The translations under genes and the position numbers were made by a program. Below the pieces are notes generated by a model. It saw only the letters and a list, made by a program, of their open reading frames with translations. It was not told the origin of the DNA and searched no databases. A stretch of 64,000 nucleotides of DNA from Aradus depressus. Taxonomy: Eukaryota > Arthropoda > Insecta > Hemiptera > Aradidae. This document shows, one piece after another, positions 42,770 through 53,559 of this stretch (the stretch's first letter is position 1; each line of letters opens with the position of its first letter). The stretch lies in the NCBI GenBank assembly GCA_963662175.1, contig OY759221.1, positions 27,577,027-27,641,026 on the forward strand, given 5' to 3'.

Positions 42770-43090
42770 AGATACCTCGATAATGATATCCCTGGCGATG
42801 GCGTTCCAAGCATGTTTTTCTAAATTAAATTATCTTCAATTCAACACCAAACAACCCACAATTCGCTCTTGTTTCGCTCCTAGCGATCGCGATTCACTCG
42901 CAGGCATCGCTAATTCCGAGCATATTCTTCTAAATGAAATTCTCTTCAAATTCAAATGACTCATAATTCGCTTTTGTTTCGCTCCTAGCGATTGCGATTC
43001 ACTCGCAGGCATCGCTAGTTCCGAGCATTAATCTTCTTAATAAAATCCTCTTTAATCAGCTCCAAGTGGCCTCGATTCGCTCGTAGTGTC
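42770..43090. repeat. ~105-bp tandem repeat, about 3 degenerate units
   Basis: GTTTCGCTCCTAGCGATYGC starts at 42871 and 42976 with GATTCACTCGCAGGCATCGC after each. A weaker third unit with GATTCGCTCGTAGTG lies near 43070. Units also share TTCTAAATKAAATT upstream. Confidence 0.8.
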
Positions 43091-43853
43091 ACTGGTCCTT
43101 GCTGTATATTAATGATAATAATTGTCTATAGGGTAGAACATGCTACAATATATATATATATATATACATTTAAAAATATATATCAAAATGATATGTGGCT
43201 ATGCCACACTCTTCCCTTCTTTCAATGCGGCCGTCCATCCCGGTCAGCGGTGCACTTTTTTAGCAGATTGAAATGGACCACGAGGCGCCTCCTGGGGTTC
43301 GGGGGTAGATTGATCCCCCACATCCCCCTCGCACCTATAATTTATACGTATAGTATTTTTAAAAAGTAAAAATAAGAGTATATAAAATAAAAATTAAGTG
43401 TATATTTTCAGAAAGTTGTCCTCCAAAAAATAATGATGTTTGCAAAGAAGATTACATTTCCTTGAAAAATCGTCAATTTGAAGCAGTTCAAGAGAGCCAA
43501 CACTAAGTGTTGTTCAATCAAAACTTCGTGCGCAATCCTGATTTGAAATCGTTCTGAGAGACTGACCCAAATTGAAAAGAGGTTGTCACGAACCAATCAT
43601 GAGATATAATTGTTTATTGATCTTGTGGTGGGGAGGTGTGTGTATTGTCTTGGTGTGAAGAGCCGATAATTAGACACAAAAGGAGTCAATCTGACCAACT
43701 CAAGTGTAATTCTGATAGCGGGGTCCCAGAGTGACGTACCAATGTCCCTGGATTTATGCATGGAATTCTTATCTTTTTGTTGCCATTTTGCACCATATAA
43801 TAATAATAATATTTATTTTGTAATAGGATACATTATACAAATGTATAGTATAT
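43091..43853. other. No gene; GC-rich patch at 43200-43335
   Basis: A TA tract (43147-43166) is followed by GC-rich sequence (CCACGAGGCGCCTCCTGGGG) that I cannot assign. It may be the end of an unidentified retroelement. Confidence 0.4.
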
Positions 43854-44944
43854 TGTAACAGTTTGGACTCTTCTTTAAATAATTTTAAATATTTCTTTTT
43901 TATAGTTGCTCTTATCTCAGGGTCTAATTAAGCTTTCACTAACAAAATGGGTTCTTTGAAGGATTGAGTAAAAAATATATAACAGTTTTACCTTATAATT
44001 TATTACCTTCTGCAGCTGCATTCACAGGTTAAGAGACTGAAAAAAATACCTGAATCGGAAATTGGTTGGCGATATAACAAAAATTAAACAAAACACATTT
44101 TACTAACAAAATCGAAAATATTATATTTTATCACTTTAAACATTATTTAAACATCAAACATAGGAATAGATAAACAAGTTGCGAGTATAATCAATAACTC
44201 TAAATAATTCTACTTAAAAGTCCTTTAATACGGATTGAAATATTCGTTATATGATTTAGATAGACGTTTTATTTAAAAGTTTTATTTTAAGGCATATTTA
44301 AATTTCGAACGGGTTAATGGTGAAAAATTGGATGGTATTCATCGAATGTGCATGTTGCTTGCAGTCGTCCTCTCCTCCTGTTGAGTCCTAAAGAGTCCAA
44401 TTCGCCATGCGGGTTTTCTCCATCCATTTTTATCCGCAACATCGGTGTCTCCAGAGATTATTCCGGGCTGTCTTCGATACAGCCAAACTTTGCTGCATCC
44501 AACCTCCTCCTGATTAAGCTGAACTACTGTAACATTTGTTAAATAAAATATGAATATGCTTTACAGCATCAAACATGTGCTTCCATCACATGGAGTCTTC
44601 AAACCTCAAGTTTCAGATAGGGACTGTCTTCCCTTCTTGTTGAGCTGATCTGCCCCCACTCCCCACTCTTATGCCATACCGTTCTATTTTGCCTTATTTA
44701 TTTTATGCCTGTATATTTTTATTTGTTACACTTTTATGTATTATTTTAATTATTATGATTATTATTATTATTACTTTAAATTATTTTACAAAATTATAAT
44801 AGATAATGTACTTCATTTTATCGTTAGTCGATACGGAGCGGAATACCAATATATCGATCTCTCATCGATCACCAATATGGTTTCTCTACACAACCCCCCC
44901 TTACTTGTACAAATATCAGATGTGACGTAATTCAAACTGTCACA
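43854..44944. mobile_element. Solo LTR, copy 2
   Basis: 1091 bp, same TGTAACAGTTT...AAACTGTCACA ends as copy 1 and the same ATAT flanks (43850-43853, 44945-44948). Small substitutions and indels against copy 1 suggest an older insertion than the neighbouring full-length gypsy. Confidence 0.82.
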
Positions 44945-45029
44945 ATATAGTATAAGATACATAAACAGTTATTAAGTCTTAGGGTCGGGTATACTGTAAT
45001 ACAACTACTGTTCGCGTTTTTATTAAAAA

Positions 45030-46207
45030 CTAGCTGACCCGACAGACGTCGTTCTGTCAAAAGCTATTGGACCGGATTTTTTTTTTGACCACGTGGAACC
45101 TTTGACTACAGCTAGTTCCTACTTAAGAACGCCGGGCACCTTAGATAGTATGCGCCTTGCAACTCCGTGCAACCAGGTATTAATAAGTTCTTAGGAACGC
45201 TGGGCAACACAGGTAGCATGTAGTTAGGAATGCTGGGCATCGCAGCTAGTATGTGCCTTGCAACAGCGGATGCCTTAGGTATTTTGTGCTTAAGAACGCT
45301 GGTGATAGCTATTATTTACCGTGCAACGGTGGACCTCCTAGGTAATACATGCTTAGGAAACCCACCATATTAAAATTAGAGCTATATCCCATCTTTAAGA
45401 AAGCTCCATGTGAGATTCATTCTGCATTAATGCACCCCCGCCCTTTTTTGAAACTACCATTTAGGTATATGCTTGCCCCCCCCCCCCCCCCCCCCCCGTT
45501 GACAATTTTTTTGAGACGTCACATATCCTTTTTTTGCTTTGGCTATTAAGAATACTACATGTGAAATTCTATGACATTCCGATCAAAAGACCTATCACTA
45601 TCTTTATTTGTAGGCCTACCCCACAACCCCCCCTCCCGTTAAAAATTTTGAGATGTCACGTAGCGTATTTTTCAATTTGACCTTTAAGAATACTACATGT
45701 GAAATTTCATGACAATCCGATCATCCGTTAATGACAGCACTATCTTTATATTTAGACCTACCCCCACAACCCCCCCTCACGTTCACTATTTTGTGACGTC
45801 ACACACCCTATTTTTTTATTTGCCCTTTAAAAGAACTACATATGAAATTCCATGACAATCCGATCATCCGTTAATGACAGCACTATCTTTATATTTAGGC
45901 CCCCCCTTACAACCCCCCCTACCGTTCAAAATTTATGGACGCCACATAGCCTATTTTTTAACTTGGCTTTTAAGAATACTACATGTGAAATTTCATGATA
46001 ATCCGTCCATCCGTTATGCGCTAGAACAATTTTTGTGCTTAGCCCCCCCCCCCCCCCCCCCCTCCAGTTGAACGCTAGGAACTCTCTTCATAAGAACCTT
46101 CCTCGGACTTCAACGAATATTTGAAGAAAAAAAAATTAGCCGAATTGGTCGAGCCGTTCTCGAGTTTTGCGCTTAGCAAAATTAGCCAGTCATTTTTATT
46201 ATATAGA
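45030..46207 (-). mobile_element. Non-autonomous Helitron, 1178 bp
   Basis: Read on the minus strand it begins TCTATATAATAAAAATGAC (from 46207) and ends GGGTCAGCTAG (at 45030). A hairpin GACAG-AACGACGT-CTGTC lies just before that end. It sits between A and T. A TC start, CTRR end, 3' hairpin and A/T insertion are the Helitron hallmarks. There is no Rep/helicase gene, so it depends on an autonomous relative. The inside holds a degenerate tandem repeat with C runs (next entry). Confidence 0.85.
45392..46062. repeat. ~142-bp degenerate tandem units inside the Helitron
   Basis: CTACATGTGAAATTYCATGA-like segments recur near 45400, 45553, 45693, 45836 and 45978, most followed by ATCCGATCATCCGTTA and a C-rich stretch. 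C runs of 22 (45476-45497) and 20 (46043-46062) bound the block. The period happens to equal that of the satellite at the window start, but the sequences are unrelated. Confidence 0.75.
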
Positions 46208-46989
46208 TAATTTTTTTCTTTACTTTACTGTAAATACGCGGAGATTTTCTCAGACTGTATAACTGATTTTTACTAAAATAAAATATTAATGGGATGCCAG
46301 ATCGCCTATCTAATAGAACGATACTTAAATTACTGATTTTAATATATAAATTGGATTTCTATAAACCAAAGGCGAAAGTTCGATCACCTAAGAAAGTTTT
46401 GAGAAACTAAATTGTTAAATCACTATTAACTAGGTTTGAGCATGGGAAACAAACTACTAAAATCTAAAAACTCTTAATAAAAAGAATATATTTACACAAA
46501 ATAACTTAAAAATAAAATACATACAATAAATGACCCTTATGTTGACCATATGCCTGGATGAGTTCCATGAATTTTTCCAGCGACTCTTCCAAGTTCTTCC
46601 TTTTCTTAATTTTTCCTATTTCTTCTCCTGCTCTTCTTAGATCTTCTTTACCGGTGTACAGGACATAATTTGGGAATCAAATAAGGGGACAAACATCAAC
46701 ACTCAACTTCACTTCCACAACGTGGACGGCTAGAGAGTGACAATGACACGACAAACTTTCTGTTCATATCGTCCCCCAACATCTCACAATATGGCCAACC
46801 CAACAAACACCACTGCCCCATACCTTAAATTTTCCTTTTACAGACTTAAATATATATTTCACTTCCATTTTATTTTAAATTGTTTTAATGTAAAAAAAAA
46901 TAAATAAATAAAATAAATAAATCATAGAAAAAAAAGAAGAATAAAAATAACAATACTAATAAATATAATAGATACAGGTAACAGCGAAG
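46208..46989. other. No gene recognised
   Basis: AT-rich; an A-rich simple stretch at 46890-46970. No frame of interest. Confidence 0.55.
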
Positions 46990-47545
46990 ACAAGATGGAC
47001 GTCCTTTCTGAAATGGAAGAAGCAATAGGGGCGGACCAATAAACGTACAGTTACAAGGAGCTTCTTCCTGACTGTAGAGGACAAGTTGGCGTTGAAGAAC
47101 GACTAACCATTGCCAGCCCAGATGACCATGCTCCTGAGTGGACACGGCAAGATGAGGCACTACCTCCACAGGTTCAAAATCCTCGATTCGCCTCTCTGCC
47201 TCTGCGGCACCCAGCAGCAGACAGTCCATCATTTAATCTACACCTGTGAACTACTGGAGGTTCTAAGAAGTTCCCTAGTGAGATTTGTGGTGGTCAATGG
47301 TGAAAGTTGGCCTTTGTCAACAATTATTTTAGTGCGACGTTTTTATGAAGAATTTTTAAACTTGTACAGAAAATTAATTTTGATGAACTATAACTTTATT
47401 GTCTATCTAAATTATTGTATGTAAAATTCAAAATTGAGTTATGTTAAAGCATGTAATATACATATGGCGCATGCAGTTAAATATATTCCCTTCTAGTAGG
47501 GATAGAATGGAACCGGGGGAAAAAAATAAAATAAAAAATAGATAC
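46990..47545 (+). mobile_element. LINE 3' fragment, plus strand
   Basis: A broken C-terminal coding part is followed by about 100 bp of 3' untranslated sequence and an A-rich end (AAAAAAATAAAATAAAAAAT near 47519-47540). The 5' side is truncated or decayed near 46990. Confidence 0.65.
47098..47424 (+). pseudogene. LINE ORF2 C-terminal zinc-knuckle fragment
   Basis: The frame opens after an in-frame TAA upstream. It reads LLSGHGKMRHYLHRFKILDS, then C-L-C-G and H-H-L-I-Y-T-C. The S/T-G-H-G...Y-L-H-R-F and CCHC pattern is the usual ending of R1/LOA/I-group LINE proteins. No polymerase motifs are present. The reading frame runs on to a stop at 47422-47424. Confidence 0.65.
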
Positions 47546-48010
47546 AGGTTTTATATAACCTCTGTTAAGAATTTGTAGACACCATACACCCTATTTTTCA
47601 AATTGGCTTTTAAGAATACTACATGTTATATTTCATTAAAATCTGACCACCCGTTGATGAGCTAGACCTGTTTTTATGTTATCATTTTTCATTCGCGAGA
47701 TATCGTGCAGGAAAAATTGACCACGCACGTACGTACCTACATACGTACACACACATATACTTCTTTCCAAAAATAAAAAAATAGTGTAAAAATACTGTAA
47801 TGACCTTGAAACATAAAAATATGAGGAACATATTGATTTAGATTTTCGGACCCATTACAATAACTTCTCTATATGCTGGGAAGTTAACAATTCTGATAGA
47901 TCTTGGAGAAGGATATCTGTGGAGGAACTCTGTGAAGAAAATAAAAATGAAAGCTATGTATGAAATATAATTTTTGTGAAACACGATATTTATATTATGG
48001 TTATATAAAT
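47546..48010. repeat. Helitron-type module and a LINE 3' UTR scrap
   Basis: 47555-47700 (GGCTTTTAAGAATACTACATG, then an ATCTGACCACCCGTTGATGA segment) resembles a unit inside the 45030-46207 Helitron. 47915-48005 (TGTGGAGGAACTCTGTGAAG, then AAAATGAAAGCT) matches the 3' untranslated part of the LINE fragment at 25675. Confidence 0.5.
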
Positions 48011-48058
48011 ATATTTAGTTATCCTGCTGAGAGGTGTGGCCATTACAGGTCTTGCTTT

Positions 48059-48612
48059 TACCAAACATGATTTTACAGATCACTCTCCTCGCCCCTCTCT
48101 CTCCCTCCCCTCTCTCTCTCCCTCCCCTCTCTCTCTCTCTCTCCCCACTCTCCTCGCCCCTCTCTCTCCCTCCCCTCTCTCTCCTCTCTCTTCTCTCTCT
48201 CCCCTCTCTTCTCTCTCTCCCCACTCTCCTCGCCCCTCTCTCTCTCCCTCCCCCCCCCTCTATCTCTCTCTCCTCTCTTCTCTCTCTTCTCTCTCTTCTC
48301 TCTCTCCCCTCTCTTCTCTCTCTCCCCACTATCCTCGCCCCTCTCTCTCCCTCCCCTCTCTCTCCTCTCTCTTCTCTCTCTCCCCTCTCTTCTCTCTCTC
48401 CCCACTATCCTCGCCCCTCTCTCTCCCTCCCCCCTCTCTCTCTCTCACTCTCTCTCTCTCCTCTCAAATTCTTTTCATATTGCAATTATACTGGTAGCTG
48501 TACAATGAAACAAACTGACGCCAAAGCATTACTTTCATATATCCACAAGTGATGCACTTATGAAATGAATTTGAGAGGGGAGAGAGAGATATGTAAAAGT
48601 GTGGATGGCATA
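48059..48612. mobile_element. MITE of the 5756 family with an expanded CT arm
   Basis: The left end TACCAAACATGATTTTACAG then ATCACTCTC, and the right end GAATTTGAGAGGGGAGAGAG...GTGGATGGCA, are inverted and match the 5756-5896 element. The interior shares CTGTACAATGAAACAA with 8511-8614. The CT-rich part of the left arm has grown to about 390 bp. Confidence 0.65.
48073..48466. repeat. Polypyrimidine (CT)-rich array with ~77-bp periodicity
   Basis: Almost pure C/T on the plus strand. CCCCACT(C/A)TCCTCGCCCC recurs near 48144, 48221, 48323 and 48401. Long open frames through it on both strands are low-complexity artefacts. Long polypurine-polypyrimidine tracts can adopt triplex structures. Confidence 0.95.
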
Positions 48613-49169
48613 ACAATGTCCAGAGTGGATAACTTTTGGTTAAAGTGTGCCAGTTAATTGAAGCGAGGGACCGTAAGAAAGGACAGTCTAAGGAAGAGTT
48701 GTATTTCCTTAGTGATGTTTCCCCCCGCAGCACAGGAGCCTCAACTCCCAAAAGGGTTACTCTTTCCCTTCTCGAAGAAAAAAAATCCTTTTCCCTTTCA
48801 AGAAGCAGCCCCAATCCTTCAAGAAGCTTATCTCACTGACAGTATTTGCTTATCTACACACAGGTTCCATTACCCCGAGGTTGTTTCTTTCAACACTTCA
48901 AAGACACAAAAATAAGTAAGTTTTGAAGAATTCTGTGTCAACTCAATTCTTGCGTATTTCCTTTGGAGGTAATCAAAATCATAATTCACTATTTACCTCT
49001 GGCTGAGTCTGTTAGCCTTTATATATTATCAACTTTTTTGGGTGCACCTTACACATGTGCAGTATCACCCGTCAGTTGTATATTAGAGGGAGCCTTTTTT
49101 TTTTTTTTTTTTGCGGGAGTTCCAGACCCCTGTGTAGAGGGGAAATAGATCTGATTTTATTTGTGTTCA
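48613..49169. other. No gene recognised
   Basis: Includes a T run at 49096-49112 and ends at the target duplication of the next SINE1 insertion. Confidence 0.5.
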
Positions 49170-49706
49170 GGTTAGGTTAGGTTTTATGACTCATGCCCGG
49201 GCTTTAACTACGAGGTCATATCGCCTGCTACCAGAGCGCTCTATCGTCACTCTGGTGGACCATGAGTCCGACTCTACTGTGGGAGTCCTAAATTTTGCCT
49301 ACCCTAAATTTTTATTCACCTAGACCAGGGGTCTTTAACGAGTACCTGACATCGTACAGGCTCGGGACCATTGCTTAACGTCCCATCCGAAGGACGGTGT
49401 TCTTAAGTTTATTTTACCTCCCAGATAAAATAAACTAAGGGCCTCGGTCGGGTTTCGAACCCACGATCATGATCTCAGATGGCAATCACGCATACCACTG
49501 AGCTACCGACGCCCTCAGATAGCTTATATTTTATTTAATTTTAAAATTAGGCTATGGGGGGGGGGGGGGGGGGGGGGGGCAAAATTAGGCTACGGCGTGC
49601 TTAAGTTTATTTCACCTCGGGCCTCTAAGGGCCTCGGTCGGGTTTCGAACCCACGACCTTGAGTTCAGAAGACAAGCACGCATAACACTGAGCTACCGGC
49701 GCCCTC
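49170..49706 (-). mobile_element. Composite SINE1: full copy plus a second head
   Basis: Minus strand. 49170-49516 is a full SINE1 with the telomere-like tail GGTTAGGTTAGG. 49518-49589 is AT-rich sequence with a 24-G run. 49590-49706 is a second tRNA-like SINE1 head. The outer flanks, TATTTGTGTTCA (49158-49169) and TATTTGTATTCA (49707-49718), match at 11 of 12 bases, so the whole block may have inserted as one unit. Confidence 0.8.
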
Positions 49707-49727
49707 TATTTGTATTCATATATGGTC

Positions 49728-50262
49728 CTACGGCCGGTTGTAGGACCCCGCAACTCGCCGGAGCGATCGGTTGGGTTCTCCAACCTACCTTGTCGGCGTT
49801 TCCCGAGAGAGGTCGGGATCAAGGCTTCTATGTTTCATGGCTGCGTTGCGCCGAGGTTGGTCGCATGTGGGCATTGTTATAGCACCCAACGGTCATCCCC
49901 GGAACCACATTTTACTGCCTTCTTAACCTTCCGCCAGGAGGCGACGAATCGGCCGAATCCCGGGTAATCAGTCTTACTCATCAGCTTCTGCGGATTCAGT
50001 CCCAGGTACGATCCTGTCCGGCGTATCAACTCCATCCTAGGTCCATCGTACGTCGGGCATTCGAGAACTACGTGTTCTGCAGTCTCGACGCCGACGCATG
50101 AGCAGTTCGGGCTGTCCTTCTTCTAGAAAAAGAATAGTTTGGAGTTAAATCCCCCGTGACCCGATAGTATCTGGGACGCCCAGTGGTCCGGCTTTACCCA
50201 AACAGACTCAAGTCTTGCCCGGACGCTTGGAACTGGAACGCTTGGAAGCTGGGGATCAATGT
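49728..50262 (-). mobile_element. LINE 3' fragment (R1-like), out of frame
   Basis: It shares CCAGTCCCAGGTACGATCCT-type and GGGCATTCGAGAACTACGTG motifs with 19226-19960 and CGGAGCGATCGGTTGGGT with 16812. On the minus strand these encode the zinc-knuckle C-terminus, but the frame is interrupted. Confidence 0.7.
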
Positions 50263-50531
50263 GGGGACTTATGAGAAGTCAAATTTCTGACCGACAACAT
50301 TTTTCCATGTGAGGACGGTGTTTACGTAGGTAAATATGGGGACCTACCTCATAGCATCCGAAGAAGCAGCAGAAACCGAAATATAGACAAATAAAAGAAT
50401 ATATGACATACTAGATTTGGTCCGGGAAATGGTCTGAGAATGAAATGAAAAGGAAAATGGGTAAGAAAGCAGTAAGACCCTAATGAACCTTTTTCAAACA
50501 ATATTCCCATTAAATACTTTTTCTATTTCAG

Positions 50532-50716
50532 ATAAAGTCAGTTTTCCAAGATTTATCGACTGCCTTCGTAACGGCTTCTATTCACGATCAAAGCATCTCT
50601 CACATGCAGCTAATTCAAGCAGAAATTCTGATTCGATGGTTTCGAAAAGGCTCAGATCTCATTTAGATTATCATCAACACAATAATTTGAACAGTAATGT
50701 CCACTGTCAGCGGTAA
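50532..50716 (+). other. Possible exon of unknown gene
   Basis: TTTTTCTATTTCAG (ending 50531) is a good 3' splice-site match. The frame that follows reads DKVSFPRFIDCLRNGFYSRS, then a Ser/Asn/His-rich stretch to TAA 50714-50716. The first part resembles the second half of an EF hand (G-x-V-x-F-x-x-F). I do not recognise the protein. No neighbouring exon was found, so this may be chance. Confidence 0.25.
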
Positions 50717-50841
50717 TAGATTCAGTAATTTACTTCATTCTCTCTAGCAGCTGAGATTGGATTTTGGATTCTTATTTTTATATTATTATTATTATTATTA
50801 TATTTTTTTTCATGTATGTATTTATTATATATAGGCATATA

Positions 50842-51169
50842 GAGGGCGCCGGTAGCTCAGTGGTATGCGTGCTTGACTTCTGAGCTCAAGAACGTGGGTT
50901 CGTAACCCGACCGAGGCCCTTAGTTTATTTTATCTGGGAGGTGAAATAATCTTAAGCACGCCGTCCTTTGGATGGAACGTTAAGCGATGGTCCCGAGCCT
51001 GTACGATGTCAGGTACTCGTTAAAGACCCCTACTCTAGGTGAATAAAAATGTAGGGTAGGCAAAATTTAGGACTCCCACAGTAGAGTCATGTCCACTAGA
51101 GTGACGAAAGAGCGGTCTGGTAGTAGGCGATATGACCTCGTAGTTAAAGCCCGGGTATGAGTCATAAAA

Positions 51170-51171
<2 letters not shown>
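50842..51171 (+). mobile_element. SINE1 copy, tail split by an R1-clade LINE
   Basis: Full tRNA-like head and body. The AACCT tail is interrupted after AGTCATAAAACC at 51171 and resumes at 53572-53582 as TAACCTAACCT. The SINE has its own target duplication, ATAGGCATATA (50831-50841) and ATAGGTATATA (53583-53593), so it inserted first. Confidence 0.92.
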
Positions 51172-51234
<63 letters not shown>

Positions 51235-53559
51235 CCATTGGAGGGGGAAATGCTGTGACGCACATCCAGGGAAGGTAGCCCTGGATAGTGTGGGACTCGA
51301 GACGGTTCACCGTCCACCATACCCACTAAAACCCCCTCCTTGCCGATCCTGATTCCCTTCCGCGGAACTGACGGTCTGTCATTACTTCGCGGAAGGGAGG
51401 AAGGGTGGCTGGTAACGCCCCTTCTTCTGTTTTATTACCGCTACTGTTCCTTGTCAGCCCTCTCCTGAAGGGCCAACCCGCCCATGATGAGCGCTGCAAA
51501 ATCGCAGCCTTCATCCCACGACTCCTGGGAGCGCAGCATAGCGTCCACGTAACTGGTAGCAGTCAGTGGGGCGCCCATGCTGCACTCCAGATTTTTCCTT
51601 CCCTCCTCAAATCTGGGGCATTTGAGGAGGACATGCTCCGCCGACTCCGTCTCACCAAGGCACGCGGGGCAGTCTGGTGTTGTTGCTGCCCCGATTTTGT
51701 GGAGGTACCCCCGGAACCCACCGTGTCCCGTGAGTATCTGGGTGAGGTGGTAATTCACCTCCCCATGCTTTCTGGTGAGCCAAGGCTCGACTCGAGGGAT
51801 GAGCCGATGGGTCCACCGTCCCTTTGTGGACTTGTCCCATTCTTCCTGCCACTCCCTAATTGTCCTGGCCCTCTCTGGCTCTGCTGGACCAGGGCTGGCC
51901 CCCGCGTCCTGATAGAAGACCCGGTTTCCCCTGTGGTCGAAGCGCTGCACCACCTCTTCCACCTGAACCGGGTCTTGTTTCCTTTTGAAGTGTCGCGTAC
52001 GTTCCCGTGCCAAGAGGTCAATGGGGGGCAGCCCAGCAATTACATAGGCAGCGTCGCCAGAAACTGTTCGGTAGGCGCATGCGACTCTCAGTGCGCTTCG
52101 CCTGTGAGCGGGGGCGATCAGCCTCAGGTATGAGGGAATCCTCGTTGCATCTGCCCATGTCGGGGCCCCGTGCAGAAGGATGGAAGTGCTGACTCCTGCC
52201 AGCAATCTTCTCCTGCTCTGCCTAGGGCCACCGACGTTGGGCAGAATTCTCGAAATCGCCGCCGATGTCCTGGCGGCCTTCGCTCCCACGTATTTGAGGT
52301 GCTCCCTAAAAGTGAGCCTCTGATCCAGCATTACTCCCAGGTACCTGATTGCCGGTTGGGTCTCGATAGTATAACCCTGGAAGGTCAGTGACATGTTGGT
52401 TCTGGCCTTCCTCCCGGTGAAGAGTACTGCATCCGTCTTGTGGATGGCCAGGGAAAGGCCCACAGAGCTCATCCAATGGTGTATCCGCTCCATGGCAGCC
52501 TGGAATTTGCGTTCCAGGTTTTCCAGATCATCAGCCACTATGACGATCCCTACATCGTCAGCATACGCCACCAAGGTAAGGTCTTCTGGCATTGGCAGGC
52601 TCAGCAAGCCATTGTACAGGATGTTCCACAGTGTGGGGCCAAGGACTGACCCTTGTGGAACTCCTGTAGTGACCTTGAATTCCCTGGTTCCGTCAGTGGT
52701 GTCCGCGAACAGCATCCTCTCGCTTAGGTAGTTCCTGATGATCTTCATCAGATACCTGGGGATCTTGAAGTCCCGTAAGAGGCTCTCCCAGATCTTGTCC
52801 CACCGAGCCGAGTTGAACGCATTGCTGATGTCCAACGTGACCATAAGGCAACGCTTCCGGTTCCTTAGCGTCCCGGTTATTGCTGCACACACCAGATTCT
52901 TCACCTCCTCCACTGCATCTGTTGTTGACCTCCCTGGTCGAAACCCATACTGATTGTCGGTTAGGCCAGCCTCCACATGCTCGCGCAACCTCTCGTGGAT
53001 GATGCCTTCCAGCACCTTCCCCGCTGTATCAAGGAGGCAGAGGGGTCTGTATGTCGAAGGATCACCTGGGGGCTTTCCCGGCTTCGGGATCAGGACAAGA
53101 CGTTGCCTTTTCCATCGACCAGGGAAAACCCCCGCTCTCAAACACTTATCGTACACGTCAGCGAAGACCATTGGCCTGGCCTTCATTGCTGCTTTCAGGG
53201 CTCGGTTTGGGATTTTATCCAGCCCGGGTGCCTTGTTGGCACCGACGTGTCGACAGGCTCTTTCAATTTCCTCTCTTGTGACAGGGGGGATGTCGTTTGG
53301 CCCGCCTTCATCCCTTCTCTAATGTTCGCCACGCCGCTGCAGGGAAGAGGCATTCCACGATGTCTGGACCTCCCCTGGCTCCATCTTTGGCTGGCTCTTG
53401 TGGAGCTTCTTGGTCACGATCTTGTAAGCCCTACCCCATGGGTCTGCGTTCAACTCGGCACACAGCTCCGTCCAGCAGGTTCTCTTGCTCTTCTGAATCT
53501 CCTTGCGCAGGTTTCGCCTGGCCTCGGCGAACTTTTGCCGGAGCACTTCCGCGCTAAAA
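51172..53559 (-). mobile_element. R1-clade LINE, 5' truncated, in a SINE1 tail
   Basis: A 63-T run (51172-51234) is the poly(A) of this minus-strand element. About 200 bp of 3' untranslated sequence and most of ORF2 follow. It is truncated before the endonuclease. A 12-bp target duplication AGTCATAAAACC flanks it (51160-51171, 53560-53571). The junction falls at CC|TAA of the AACCT tail. TRAS and SART, the telomere-repeat LINEs of insects, belong to this clade. Confidence 0.9.
51441..53558 (-). pseudogene. LINE ORF2 reverse transcriptase, one in-frame stop
   Basis: A single frame runs from the truncation point (~53558) to the stop at 51441, broken once by TAG at 53319-53321. Upstream of it lie 75 or so linker residues. 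After it come N-K-A-P-G-L-D (~53210-53230), the palm with TLDISNAFNSARWDKIWESL, the Y-A-D-D catalytic site (Asp codons ending 52559 and 52556), GLSLAIHKTDAVLFTGR, the thumb, and a CCHC knuckle C-P-A-C...H-V-L-L-K-C. All RT motifs are intact. The endonuclease is missing because of 5' truncation, so this copy cannot move by itself. It is younger than the other LINE pieces in the window. Confidence 0.9.

Noticed and set aside
38869..44944. The two similar ~1.09-kb repeats as the LTRs of one 6-kb element
   Set aside because: The 3.9 kb between them has no primer-binding site, gag or pol and holds unrelated LINE and tandem-repeat sequence; each repeat has its own ATAT flanks. Two solo LTRs fit better.
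45392..46062. Common origin of the 142-bp Helitron units and the 142-bp satellite
   Set aside because: The equal period is the only likeness; the sequences share no motif.
48015..48552. Long open frames on both strands through the CT tract
   Set aside because: Low-complexity Ser/Leu/Pro or Arg/Glu/Gly strings produced by a CT repeat that has few stop codons.
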